Assembly (NCBI GenBank): GCA_947650875.1
Contig: CANSXE010000011.1
Coordinates: 1 to 37,462, forward strand
Direction of reading: 5' to 3'
DNA length: 37,462 nucleotides
Source: an uncultured Bacillota bacterium
Lineage (GTDB): Bacteria; Bacillota; Clostridia; Oscillospirales; Oscillospiraceae
Numbering within the stretch: position 1 is the first letter of the stretch; each line of letters starts with the position of its first letter. The notes beneath the pieces are model-generated. The model was not told the DNA's origin. It worked only from the letters and a program-made list of their open reading frames with translations, and made no database searches. The position numbers were made by a program, and so were the translations under genes. Below are positions 15,839 through 21,483 of this stretch, one piece after another.

Positions 15839-15867
15839 TTTACATCGGCAAAGTTTTGGAGTACACT
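15839..15867 (+). promoter_or_regulatory. promoter of ireB
   Basis: TTTACA at 15839-15844, a 17-bp spacer and TACACT at 15862-15867, about 32 bases before ATG 15899. Confidence 0.6.
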
Positions 15868-15898
15868 AGGGGAAAAGCAGCATTTTGGAGGTGCTGAT

Positions 15899-16150
15899 AT
15901 GGACGAGATGGATTTCACCCGTAAATTCAGCCTGGGCGATCAGCGTGACATGGAAATCAAGGCCATTCTGATGACAGTGTATCAGGCGCTGCAGGAGAAG
16001 GGCTATAACCCCATCAACCAGATTGTGGGCTACATCCTGTCCGAGGACCCCACCTATATCACCAACCACAACAACGCCCGGGCCCTCATCCGCAAGGCGG
16101 ACCGGGACGAGCTTCTGCAAACCCTGGTCAGGTACTACCTGACCCACTGA
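15899..16150 (+). CDS. ireB: IreB family regulatory phosphoprotein
   Basis: An 83-residue protein (formerly UPF0297/YrzL) that closely follows the family: [20 protein letters not shown], then [20 protein letters not shown], then [20 protein letters not shown]. In Enterococcus IreB is phosphorylated on threonines by the IreK Ser/Thr kinase and influences cephalosporin tolerance; the N-terminal Thr is part of the conserved start. The protein is small, dimeric and cytosolic. GGAGG precedes ATG 15899. The usual partners alaS and ruvX are not adjacent; instead the gene has its own promoter and terminator and is monocistronic here. Confidence 0.9.
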   Translation: MDEMDFTRKFSLGDQRDMEIKAILMTVYQALQEKGYNPINQIVGYILSEDPTYITNHNNARALIRKADRDELLQTLVRYYLTH

Positions 16151-16162
16151 ACAGGCCAAAAA

Positions 16163-16189
16163 CGGCCCGCCCACCGGCGGGCCGCTTTT
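16163..16189 (+). terminator. intrinsic terminator of ireB
   Basis: A 9-bp perfect stem CGGCCCGCC / GGCGGGCCG with a 4-base loop, followed by CTTTTC, 13 bases after the ireB stop. Confidence 0.85.
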
Positions 16190-16206
16190 CGTAGGAGGGA
16201 GCATAC

Positions 16207-16647
16207 ATGAACATCTTAGTCAGCCACTGCTTTTTAGGGGAGCCCTGCCGGTACGACGGGCAGAGCCGGCTGGACCGGCAGGTCATCGAGCTCCACCGGG
16301 CGGGGCACAACCTGATCCCCGTCTGTCCCGAGCTGCTGGGGGGGCTGGACGTCCCCCGGAGCCCCGCAGAGCTCCAGCCCGACGGCCGGGTCCTCACCCA
16401 GGACGGCCAGGACGTCACCGCCGCCTACCGCGCCGGAGCGGAGCGGGCGCTGGAGATTGCCAAGGAGAACGGGTGCACCGTGGCCGTGCTGAAGGCCCGG
16501 TCCCCCTCCTGCGGCTGCGGGGAGGTGTACGACGGCACCTTTACCCACACGGCGGTCCCCGGCTGGGGGGTGACCGCCCGCCTGCTGGCCGACGCCGGCA
16601 TCGAGGTGATGGATGAGGAGCACCTGCAAGCCCGGCTGTACCTGTAG
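16207..16647 (+). CDS. DUF523 family protein
   Basis: A 146-residue protein of the YbbK/DUF523 family. Conserved pieces are MNILVSHCFLGEPCRYDG at the N-terminus (Cys-containing start), PVCPELLGGLDVPR, and KARSPSCGCGEVYDGTF with the SPSCG signature. The conserved cysteines suggest a metal or redox role, but the family function is unestablished. Cytosolic; AGGAGGG precedes ATG 16207. It lies between the ireB terminator and sigG. Its TAG stop is the start of a palindromic element. Confidence 0.88.
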   Translation: MNILVSHCFLGEPCRYDGQSRLDRQVIELHRAGHNLIPVCPELLGGLDVPRSPAELQPDGRVLTQDGQDVTAAYRAGAERALEIAKENGCTVAVLKARSPSCGCGEVYDGTFTHTAVPGWGVTARLLADAGIEVMDEEHLQARLYL

Positions 16648-16703
16648 GGGCGGACATTGTCCGCCCGCCTTCCGCGACGCCGGTACGCTGATATCCGCCC
16701 CTG
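16645..16703. repeat. TA-flanked palindromic element, supplies the DUF523 stop
   Basis: Left hairpin GGGGCGGACATTGTCCGCCC, right end ATATCCGCCCCTG, where the last base deviates from the family's CTA. 59 bp. The first three bases are the stop codon of the DUF523 gene. Confidence 0.8.
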
Positions 16704-16769
16704 CACACGAAGGGACAAAAATCCATCGAAAACGGTCTGACGATAAAAAATTTAGGACCGGTCAAAGCG

Positions 16770-16798
16770 GTATGAAAGACCTCCCCCCGGAAATACTG
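16770..16798 (+). promoter_or_regulatory. possible forespore (sigma F/G type) promoter of sigG
   Basis: GTATG at 16770-16774, then 14 bases, then GGAAATACTG at 16789-16798. From memory, the Bacillus sigma-F consensus is roughly GYWTA, about 15 bases, GGnnAnAnT; the -10 part fits and the -35 deviates at one base. Transcription would start near 16805, inside the leader hairpin. Confidence 0.4.
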
Positions 16799-16830
16799 GA
16801 AACAGTATCACACCGGGCGGGAGGTTTTTT
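16779..16830 (+). terminator. terminator-like hairpin masking the sigG ribosome site
   Basis: Outer stem ACCTCCCCCCGG (16779-16790) with CCGGGcGGGAGGT (16813-16825, one bulged C). Inner stem ATACTG / CAGTAT (16793-16798 / 16803-16808) capped by a GAAA tetraloop. TTTTTT follows at 16825-16830. The only Shine-Dalgarno candidate for sigG (GGGAGG, 16819-16824) lies in the 3' arm, and the start codon is 5 bases past the T-run. Confidence 0.8.
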
Positions 16831-16835
16831 CCATT

Positions 16836-17606
16836 ATGCAGCACAAAGTGGAGATATGCGGGGTGAACACCGCCAAGCTGAAGGTACTGAAAAGCAGCGA
16901 GACCCAGGCGCTCCTTCTCCGGGCCAAGGCGGGAGACGCCGCCGCCCGGGAGGAGCTCATCGCCGGCAACCTGCGGCTGGTGCTGTCGGTGATTCAGCGG
17001 TTCGCCAACCGGGGGGAGAACGCCGACGACCTGTTTCAGGTGGGGTGTATCGGCCTGATTAAGGCCATCGACAACTTCAACACCGACCTGGACGTGAAGT
17101 TTTCCACCTACGGCGTCCCCATGATTGTGGGGGAGATACGCCGCTACCTCCGGGACAACAGCACCATGCGGGTGTCCCGGGCCATGCGGGACACGGCCTA
17201 CAAGGTCCTGCAAGCCAAGGAGGCCTACATGGCCCAGCACCAGCGGGAGCCCTCCATCGAGGAGATTGCCAAGATCCTGGACATCAAGCGGGAGGACGTG
17301 GTTTTTGCCCTGGACGCCATCCTGGAGCCGGTGTCCCTCTACGAGCCGGTGTACTCCGACAGCGGAGACACCATCTGCGTGATGGACCAGGTGAAGGACA
17401 ACAAAAACAACGATGAGATGTGGGTGGAGCGCATCGCCCTGAAGGAGGCGGTGGGCCACCTCACCGACCGGGAGCGGAAAATCCTCTCCATGCGCTTCTT
17501 CCAGGGCAAGACCCAGATGGAGGTGTCCGCCGAGATCGGCATCTCCCAGGCCCAGGTCTCCCGGCTGGAGAAAAACGCCCTGCGGCAGATTCGGAAGGAG
17601 ATGTGA
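16836..17606 (+). CDS. sigG: RNA polymerase sporulation sigma factor SigG
   Basis: A 256-residue sigma-70 family factor that directs late forespore gene expression. The N-terminus KVEICGVNTAKLKVL is the SigG-type start, distinguishing it from SigF, SigB and SigE. Region 2 contains NLRLVLSVIQRFANRGENADDLFQVGCIGL and the -10 recognition stretch FSTYGVPMIVGEIRRYLRDN. Region 3 follows (YMAQHQREPSIEEIAKIL), then region 4 with the -35 helix-turn-helix KTQMEVSAEIGISQAQVSRLE. Length is normal. It is not next to spoIIG or sigE as in Bacillus, and instead follows a DUF523 gene. Translation should be limited by the hairpin at 16779-16830 unless transcription starts within it. Its presence implies the host can, or recently could, sporulate. 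Confidence 0.94.
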   Translation: MQHKVEICGVNTAKLKVLKSSETQALLLRAKAGDAAAREELIAGNLRLVLSVIQRFANRGENADDLFQVGCIGLIKAIDNFNTDLDVKFSTYGVPMIVGEIRRYLRDNSTMRVSRAMRDTAYKVLQAKEAYMAQHQREPSIEEIAKILDIKREDVVFALDAILEPVSLYEPVYSDSGDTICVMDQVKDNKNNDEMWVERIALKEAVGHLTDRERKILSMRFFQGKTQMEVSAEIGISQAQVSRLEKNALRQIRKEM

Positions 17607-17608
17607 GG

Positions 17609-17723
17609 GGCTGGCATTCGCGAAGCGAATGACTGGGGGATTCCGTTTCCGGAAAGGCTCTGCGGAATCCCTCCACCACCGCCTTCGGCGGCGGTCCCCC
17701 TCCCTTTGGCAAGGGAGGCTTTG
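17609..17723. repeat. modular inverted-repeat element (copy C)
   Basis: The mirror image of copy A: GGCTGGCATTCGCGAAGC, GAATGACTGGGGGATTCC, a short spacer, GGAATCCCTCC, CACCGCCTTCGGCGGCGGT and CCCTCCCTTTGGCAAGGGAGG. It occupies the first part of the 306-base gap after sigG. Confidence 0.75.
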
Positions 17724-17797
17724 GAGCTCTCCTGCACTGCCGAAAAAGTCCAGAGCGATCTCTTTCTCTCTCCCCCCGCCGCCCACAAAGCGGCACG

Positions 17798-17845
17798 GTA
17801 TCAGTAGCGGTAGCAGTATCAGTAACTGTTTCAGTAACAGTAACG
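17798..17845. repeat. hexanucleotide repeat (GTANCN)8
   Basis: Eight consecutive 6-bp units: GTATCA, GTAGCG, GTAGCA, GTATCA, GTAACT, GTTTCA, GTAACA, GTAACG. It lies between copy C and the DUF6291 gene in otherwise unassigned sequence (17724-17912), possibly the relic of a low-complexity coding linker. Confidence 0.7.
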
Positions 17846-17912
17846 CGGCCTTAAATGCACGCAAACGTGCAACTTTCTCCCTTTCCCCCCGTGGGGTAAG
17901 GAGATGATTGAC

Positions 17913-18296
17913 ATGGCAAAGCCGAAAAAGAGTTTTGTGGTTTACTTTGACAGCTACCCCATCCTGTCCGCCTTGCCCATGGAGCAGCGGGGGATGCTGT
18001 TCTCCGCCCTCATGATCTACGCCGACCGGGTTTGGAGGGACCGCTCTGTCACCCTGGAGGAGGTGCTGGAGGGGTTTCCACGGCTGTCCCCGGAGACCCG
18101 GATGGCATGCGGCTTTATGGGCGCGGCCATCCAGCGGGACACGGACGCCTGGCTGAACAGGCGGGAGTACCGCCAGCAGGGCAAGCCAGGCGGTCAGAAA
18201 AAGGGGGACCCGGAGACAGCCGACCGCCGGGCCAGAGAGGACATGGACCGGCTCCGGCGGCTGCTGGAGCGGGAGACAGCGAAGGGGGAGGTTTAG
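17913..18296 (+). CDS. DUF6291-like phage-type protein
   Basis: A 127-residue protein. ATG 17913 is chosen because AAGGAG (17898-17903) is 9 bases upstream; ATG 17904 would abut it. The start KPKKSFVVYFDSYPILSAL, the segment MEQRGMLFSALMIYADR, and the middle METRMACGFMGAAIQRD-like stretch (here PETRMACGFMGAAIQRD) followed by a basic NRREYRQQGKPGGQKKG match the pattern of DUF6291 proteins common near replication genes of Firmicute phages. Function is unknown. It stands alone with no other phage gene visible and overlaps the convergent thiT end by 4 bases. It may be a domesticated or stranded phage gene. Confidence 0.6.
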   Translation: MAKPKKSFVVYFDSYPILSALPMEQRGMLFSALMIYADRVWRDRSVTLEEVLEGFPRLSPETRMACGFMGAAIQRDTDAWLNRREYRQQGKPGGQKKGDPETADRRAREDMDRLRRLLERETAKGEV

Positions 18297-18853
18297 TCCC
18301 GCCGCAGGTCCTCGCCCTGATAGTATTTTTCCAAGGCCTTGGATGCCAGGGCGAAAATCACAAGGCAAAGGATCAGGTCGATACCGATATAGCTGATGTT
18401 GTAGACAAAAGAATAAAGATAGGGATTATCAAATACCATACCCATCAGTTCAGTAGGAGCCAGGATACGGTAAACGGTGATGCCGCTGGCAAAGTGGACC
18501 AGAAAGCGGCCAACGGCGCCAAGGACGCTGCCCCAGTAAATTCCGCCGGGTTTTCCCTTTCCCAAGCCGGTCAGGGCAACTGGAATGGGTGCCACAATGT
18601 AGTCCAGAATAATGGAGACCCAGCCATATCCAACCGCCCCCTGGACAAAGACTTGGAGCACACCGAAGGCGGTGCAGGTGACCAGACCGGGGCCTATGCC
18701 CCAGCGTACACAGAACAGAAACAAGGGAAGCATTTCCAGAGAGATGGAACCGCCATTGGGGAATTCATAGGGCTTAATCATCCCCAGCACCAGGGCCAGG
18801 GCGATCATGATACCGGCCTCCGCCAGCATCCGGGTGGTTTTGTTTTTTGTCAT
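18293..18853 (-). CDS. thiT: thiamine ECF transporter S component
   Basis: A 186-residue integral membrane protein with six hydrophobic helices, the substrate-binding subunit of an energy-coupling-factor transporter for thiamine; it works with the shared EcfA/A'/T module encoded elsewhere. ThiT features include the N-terminal MLAEAGIMIALALVLG, the loop after helix 1 containing GGSISLEMLPLFLF, and the pocket segment GWVSIILDYIVAPIPVAL. ATG 18853 is favoured over an upstream TTG by GGAGGA at 18866-18861. A complete TPP riboswitch with an attenuator lies in the leader, so expression should fall when thiamine diphosphate is abundant. This strongly confirms the substrate. Confidence 0.93.
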   Translation of the reverse strand: MTKNKTTRMLAEAGIMIALALVLGMIKPYEFPNGGSISLEMLPLFLFCVRWGIGPGLVTCTAFGVLQVFVQGAVGYGWVSIILDYIVAPIPVALTGLGKGKPGGIYWGSVLGAVGRFLVHFASGITVYRILAPTELMGMVFDNPYLYSFVYNISYIGIDLILCLVIFALASKALEKYYQGEDLRRD

Positions 18854-18870
18854 TGTCGATTCCTCCAAAT

Positions 18871-18910
18871 AAAAAAATACCGCATTACATCCGGACGGGT
18901 GTAGTGCGGT
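18871..18910 (-). terminator. riboswitch-controlled leader terminator of thiT
   Basis: On the minus strand ACCGCACTACA and TGTAATGCGGT form a stem with one mismatch, followed by A and seven T residues (18877-18871). It lies between the TPP aptamer and the thiT ribosome site, the expected place for a transcriptional expression platform. Confidence 0.85.
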
Positions 18911-18941
18911 TTTAGAGGAGACGACGGCACGGTCTCTCTTT

Positions 18942-19042
18942 CACTTCCTACGCCGGCATTACCCGGATCAGGTTCAAGGGACCGGAGACAGCGTTGTTGT
19001 CTCTGCATCTCAGCCGGGAACGAAGCTCCCAGCGCCCCTGTG
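18942..19042 (-). ncRNA. TPP riboswitch (THI element)
   Basis: On the minus strand the aptamer reads GGGGCGCTGGG near the 5' side, GGCTGAGATG in the pyrimidine-sensor arm, and TGAACCTGATCCGGGTAATG, CCGGCGTAGGAAG at the 3' side. These are the invariant sequence blocks of the thiamine-pyrophosphate riboswitch. It precedes an intrinsic terminator and thiT. Confidence 0.96.
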
Positions 19043-19068
19043 TTCGATTGTACTGCGGTTCGCAGTCC

Positions 19069-19097
19069 ATTGTAGACCCTGCCGGAGGGTTTGTCAA
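19069..19097 (-). promoter_or_regulatory. promoter of the TPP riboswitch-thiT unit
   Basis: On the minus strand a perfect TTGACA (19097-19092), a 17-bp spacer and TACAAT (19074-19069). It begins only 8 bases after the ZIP transporter stop, so thiT is transcribed independently. Confidence 0.85.
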
Positions 19098-19104
19098 TCT
19101 TTTT

Positions 19105-19887
19105 TTATCCCAGTGCCACGTCCAAAATCATCATCAGCAAAAAGCCCGCCATCACCCCCAGGGTGCCCGAGTGGCCCCCCTGGGACAGGTTGGCCTCGGG
19201 GATGAGCTCCTCCACCACCACATAGAGCATGGCTCCGGCGGCGAAGGACAGCAGCCAGGGCAGGACCAGCTGGACCGTCCCGGCCACCAGCACGGTGAGC
19301 AGGGCGAACACGGGCTCTACTACCCCGGAGGCCGCCCCAATGAGGAAGGATTTGCCCTTGCCCATCCCCTCCTGGTACAGGGGCAGGGAGATGGCCGCCC
19401 CCTCTGGAAAGTTCTGGATTCCGATGCCCAGGGCCAGGGCGGTGGAGGCGGTGAGGAGGGCGGCGTCGCCGTTCTGGGCGGCCAGGGCGAAGGACACCCC
19501 CACCGCCATCCCCTCGGGGATGTTGTGCAGGGTGACGGCCAGCACCAGCAGGGCCGTCCGGCTGGGACTGGCCCCCCGGTGGAAGGACTCCGGCCCGAAG
19601 TGGGGGAGGAGATAGTCCATCAGCAGGAGGAACCCGATGCCCAGCAGCGAGCCCCCCGCGGCGGGGAGCCAGCCTGTCTGACCCAGCTCCTCCGCCTTCT
19701 CGATGGCGGGAATGAGCAGCGACCACATGCTGGCCGCAATCATCACTCCGGCGGCAAAGCCCAGCATCACCCGGTGGAGGGTCTGGGAGTTTTTCCTGTG
19801 GAACAAAAAGACCACGGCGGCCCCGGCGGCGGTCATCAGGGCGGTAAAGCCCGTGCCGGCGGCGGCCCAAGTAAGTGCCTGTAACAC
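19105..19887 (-). CDS. ZIP family metal transporter
   Basis: A 260-residue ZIP-family (ZupT/GufA-like) divalent metal importer with about eight membrane helices. The metal-binding signature in helix 4 is LHNIPEGMAVGV, and helix 5 carries IQNFPEGAAISLP; both follow the family's H/N-x-x-P-E-G pattern. A variable loop (about residues 100-118, including PHFGPESFHRG) contains histidines. Likely cargo is zinc or another divalent cation; selectivity cannot be read. The start is GTG 19887 with AGAAAGGA 9 bases upstream. It lies downstream of the PiT gene on the same strand, with a palindromic element between them. Confidence 0.9.
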   Translation of the reverse strand: MLQALTWAAAGTGFTALMTAAGAAVVFLFHRKNSQTLHRVMLGFAAGVMIAASMWSLLIPAIEKAEELGQTGWLPAAGGSLLGIGFLLLMDYLLPHFGPESFHRGASPSRTALLVLAVTLHNIPEGMAVGVSFALAAQNGDAALLTASTALALGIGIQNFPEGAAISLPLYQEGMGKGKSFLIGAASGVVEPVFALLTVLVAGTVQLVLPWLLSFAAGAMLYVVVEELIPEANLSQGGHSGTLGVMAGFLLMMILDVALG

Positions 19888-19954
19888 GATGTAAGTATCC
19901 TTTCTGGAAGACTCGCAGGCATCGCCTGTTCGGTTGCTTCCAGATTAGGCTATG

Positions 19955-20004
19955 TAGGAGGGCAGCTCAAGGTGTATGCGGGAGCGGACCGTGTCCTGCC
20001 CCTA
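19955..20004. repeat. diverged TA-flanked palindromic element, supplies the PiT stop
   Basis: A 50-bp copy bounded by TAGGAGGGCAG and CTGCCCCTA, with imperfect internal symmetry. Read on the minus strand its first three bases (20004-20002) are the TAG stop of the phosphate transporter. Confidence 0.65.
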
Positions 20005-21030
20005 CAGGGAGAGGAACACCCGTGCCATCCAGTAGCCGATGGCCATGCAGCCGGGGAAGGTGAGCAGCCAGGCCAGGGCGATTTTCCCGGCGGTAGCCCA
20101 GTCGGGGCGGTTCCCCCCGGCGGACCCCACCCCCAGCAGGGCGCAGGTACGGGTATGGGTGGTGGAGACGGGCAGGCCCAGCAGGGTGGCGGCGAATAGA
20201 CAGGCGATGTTCCCCAGGTCGGCGGCCAGCCCCTCCCGGGGGCCCAGGGAGACCATCTCCCGGCCCACGGTGTCGATGATCCGCCGGCCCCCCATGAGGG
20301 TGCCCAGGGCCATGAACCCAGCACACAGCCCCATGAGCCACAGGGGGATGACAAAGGTGCCCTCGTCGGCCCGGCCCTGGGCCAGGGCGGTCCCCAGCAG
20401 GAAGACGCCGATGAACTTCTGGCCGTCCTGGGCCCCGTGGAGGAAGGCGGTGGCCGCCGCCCCGGGCAGCTGTGCCAGAAGGAATGTACGGTCAGATAGC
20501 TTTACAGCTTTTAGGCGGCTCTGCGCCCCCCGTCCCGCCCAGAAGCCGGCGGCGGTGGACAGGACCAGCCCCAAAATCACCCGTGCCCAGCAGTCCCAGC
20601 GGATGCAGGAGAGGGAGCCCTCCAGGGCCACCGCCGCCCCGGAGATGCCGGCCACCAGGGCGTGGCTCTCGCTGGTGGGGATGCCGAAATACCAGGCCGC
20701 CGCCGCCCACAGGACGATGGCCGCCATGGCGGCGCACAGGGCGGTGAGGGCGGCCCTGGGCCCGCCGCCGAAGGAGGCGATGGAGTAGACCGTCTCAGCC
20801 ACCGAGGCGTTCACCGAGGTGACGCACAGCACCCCCAGAAAGTTGCACACCGCCGCCAGCGCCACGGCGGGCCGGAAGGGGAGGGCCCCCGTCACCACCG
20901 CCCCGGCGATGGCGTTGGGGGCGTCGGTCCAGCCGTTCACCAGCAGGACGGCCAGGGTGAGCAGAACCGTGCCAAACAGGGCGGGATTCCCGCCTAACTG
21001 GCCTAAAAAGTCAAAAAATGACAGGGGCAT
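20002..21030 (-). CDS. inorganic phosphate transporter, PiT family
   Basis: A 342-residue protein with about ten membrane helices, a low-affinity phosphate (or metal-phosphate) symporter. The duplicated PiT signatures are present: NGWTDAPNAIAGAVVTG in the first half and FLHGAQDGQKFIGVFLLG in the second. The second repeat also has LPVSTTHTRTCALLGVG, and the first has IPTSESHALVAGISGA. ATG 21030 is preferred because GGAGGT (21043-21038) lies 7 bases before it; an ATG at 21045 overlaps that site. No PhoU-like DUF47 gene, a common partner, is adjacent. The stop codon is donated by the element at 19955-20004. Confidence 0.92.
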   Translation of the reverse strand: MPLSFFDFLGQLGGNPALFGTVLLTLAVLLVNGWTDAPNAIAGAVVTGALPFRPAVALAAVCNFLGVLCVTSVNASVAETVYSIASFGGGPRAALTALCAAMAAIVLWAAAAWYFGIPTSESHALVAGISGAAVALEGSLSCIRWDCWARVILGLVLSTAAGFWAGRGAQSRLKAVKLSDRTFLLAQLPGAAATAFLHGAQDGQKFIGVFLLGTALAQGRADEGTFVIPLWLMGLCAGFMALGTLMGGRRIIDTVGREMVSLGPREGLAADLGNIACLFAATLLGLPVSTTHTRTCALLGVGSAGGNRPDWATAGKIALAWLLTFPGCMAIGYWMARVFLSL

Positions 21031-21128
21031 GGACAACACCTCCATGTCCCAGGGTATGCGGATTGTTTCGTTGTTAGCACAGGGGACATCATCCGCCCGT
21101 GGGTTTCCGGCCTTGCACGGCGGGATCG

Positions 21129-21337
21129 TAGGGACGCATCACGATGCGTCCGTCATGGCGTGTCCGTCGTGGCGCGTCCGTCGTGGCGCGTCCGTCGTGG
21201 CGCGTCCGTCGTGGTGCGTCCGTCGTGGTGCGTCCGTCGTGGCGTGTCCGTCATGGCGTGTCCGTCATGGCGTGTCCGTCATAGTGCATCCGTCGTGGCG
21301 CGGTATCGGTCTGCGGACGCTTCGTGAAGCGTCCCTA
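21129..21337. repeat. palindromic element expanded by a 14-bp tandem array
   Basis: The ends are the standard TAGGGACGCATCACGATGCG and GGACGCTTCGTGAAGCGTCC plus CTA. Inside, 21152-21291 holds ten tandem 14-bp units (type GTCGTGGCGCGTCC, variants at positions 4, 8 and 10), followed by one partial unit to 21305. This fills half of the 453-base gap between the PiT and phosphorylase genes. 21031-21128 shows nothing identifiable; 21338-21483 holds a TTGACG at 21428 and AT-rich TGGTAATAATACCA at 21451-21464, a possible weak promoter or operator. Confidence 0.9.
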
Positions 21338-21483
21338 CGGAGGTTGGCTGACGCAGCCATAATCTTTGACCGCATCCCGCGCACAGTGACAATCAGCGGC
21401 AAAAGAACGCATTGCCTGCAATAGATTTTGACGGCCCTCCCGGTGTAATATGGTAATAATACCACAACAGGAGGTCTTCTGCC

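Noticed and set aside
21152-21305. Regular repeats that could be taken for a CRISPR array
   Set aside because: Units are 14 bp and directly contiguous, without spacers; no cas genes are nearby. It is a tandem expansion inside a palindromic element.
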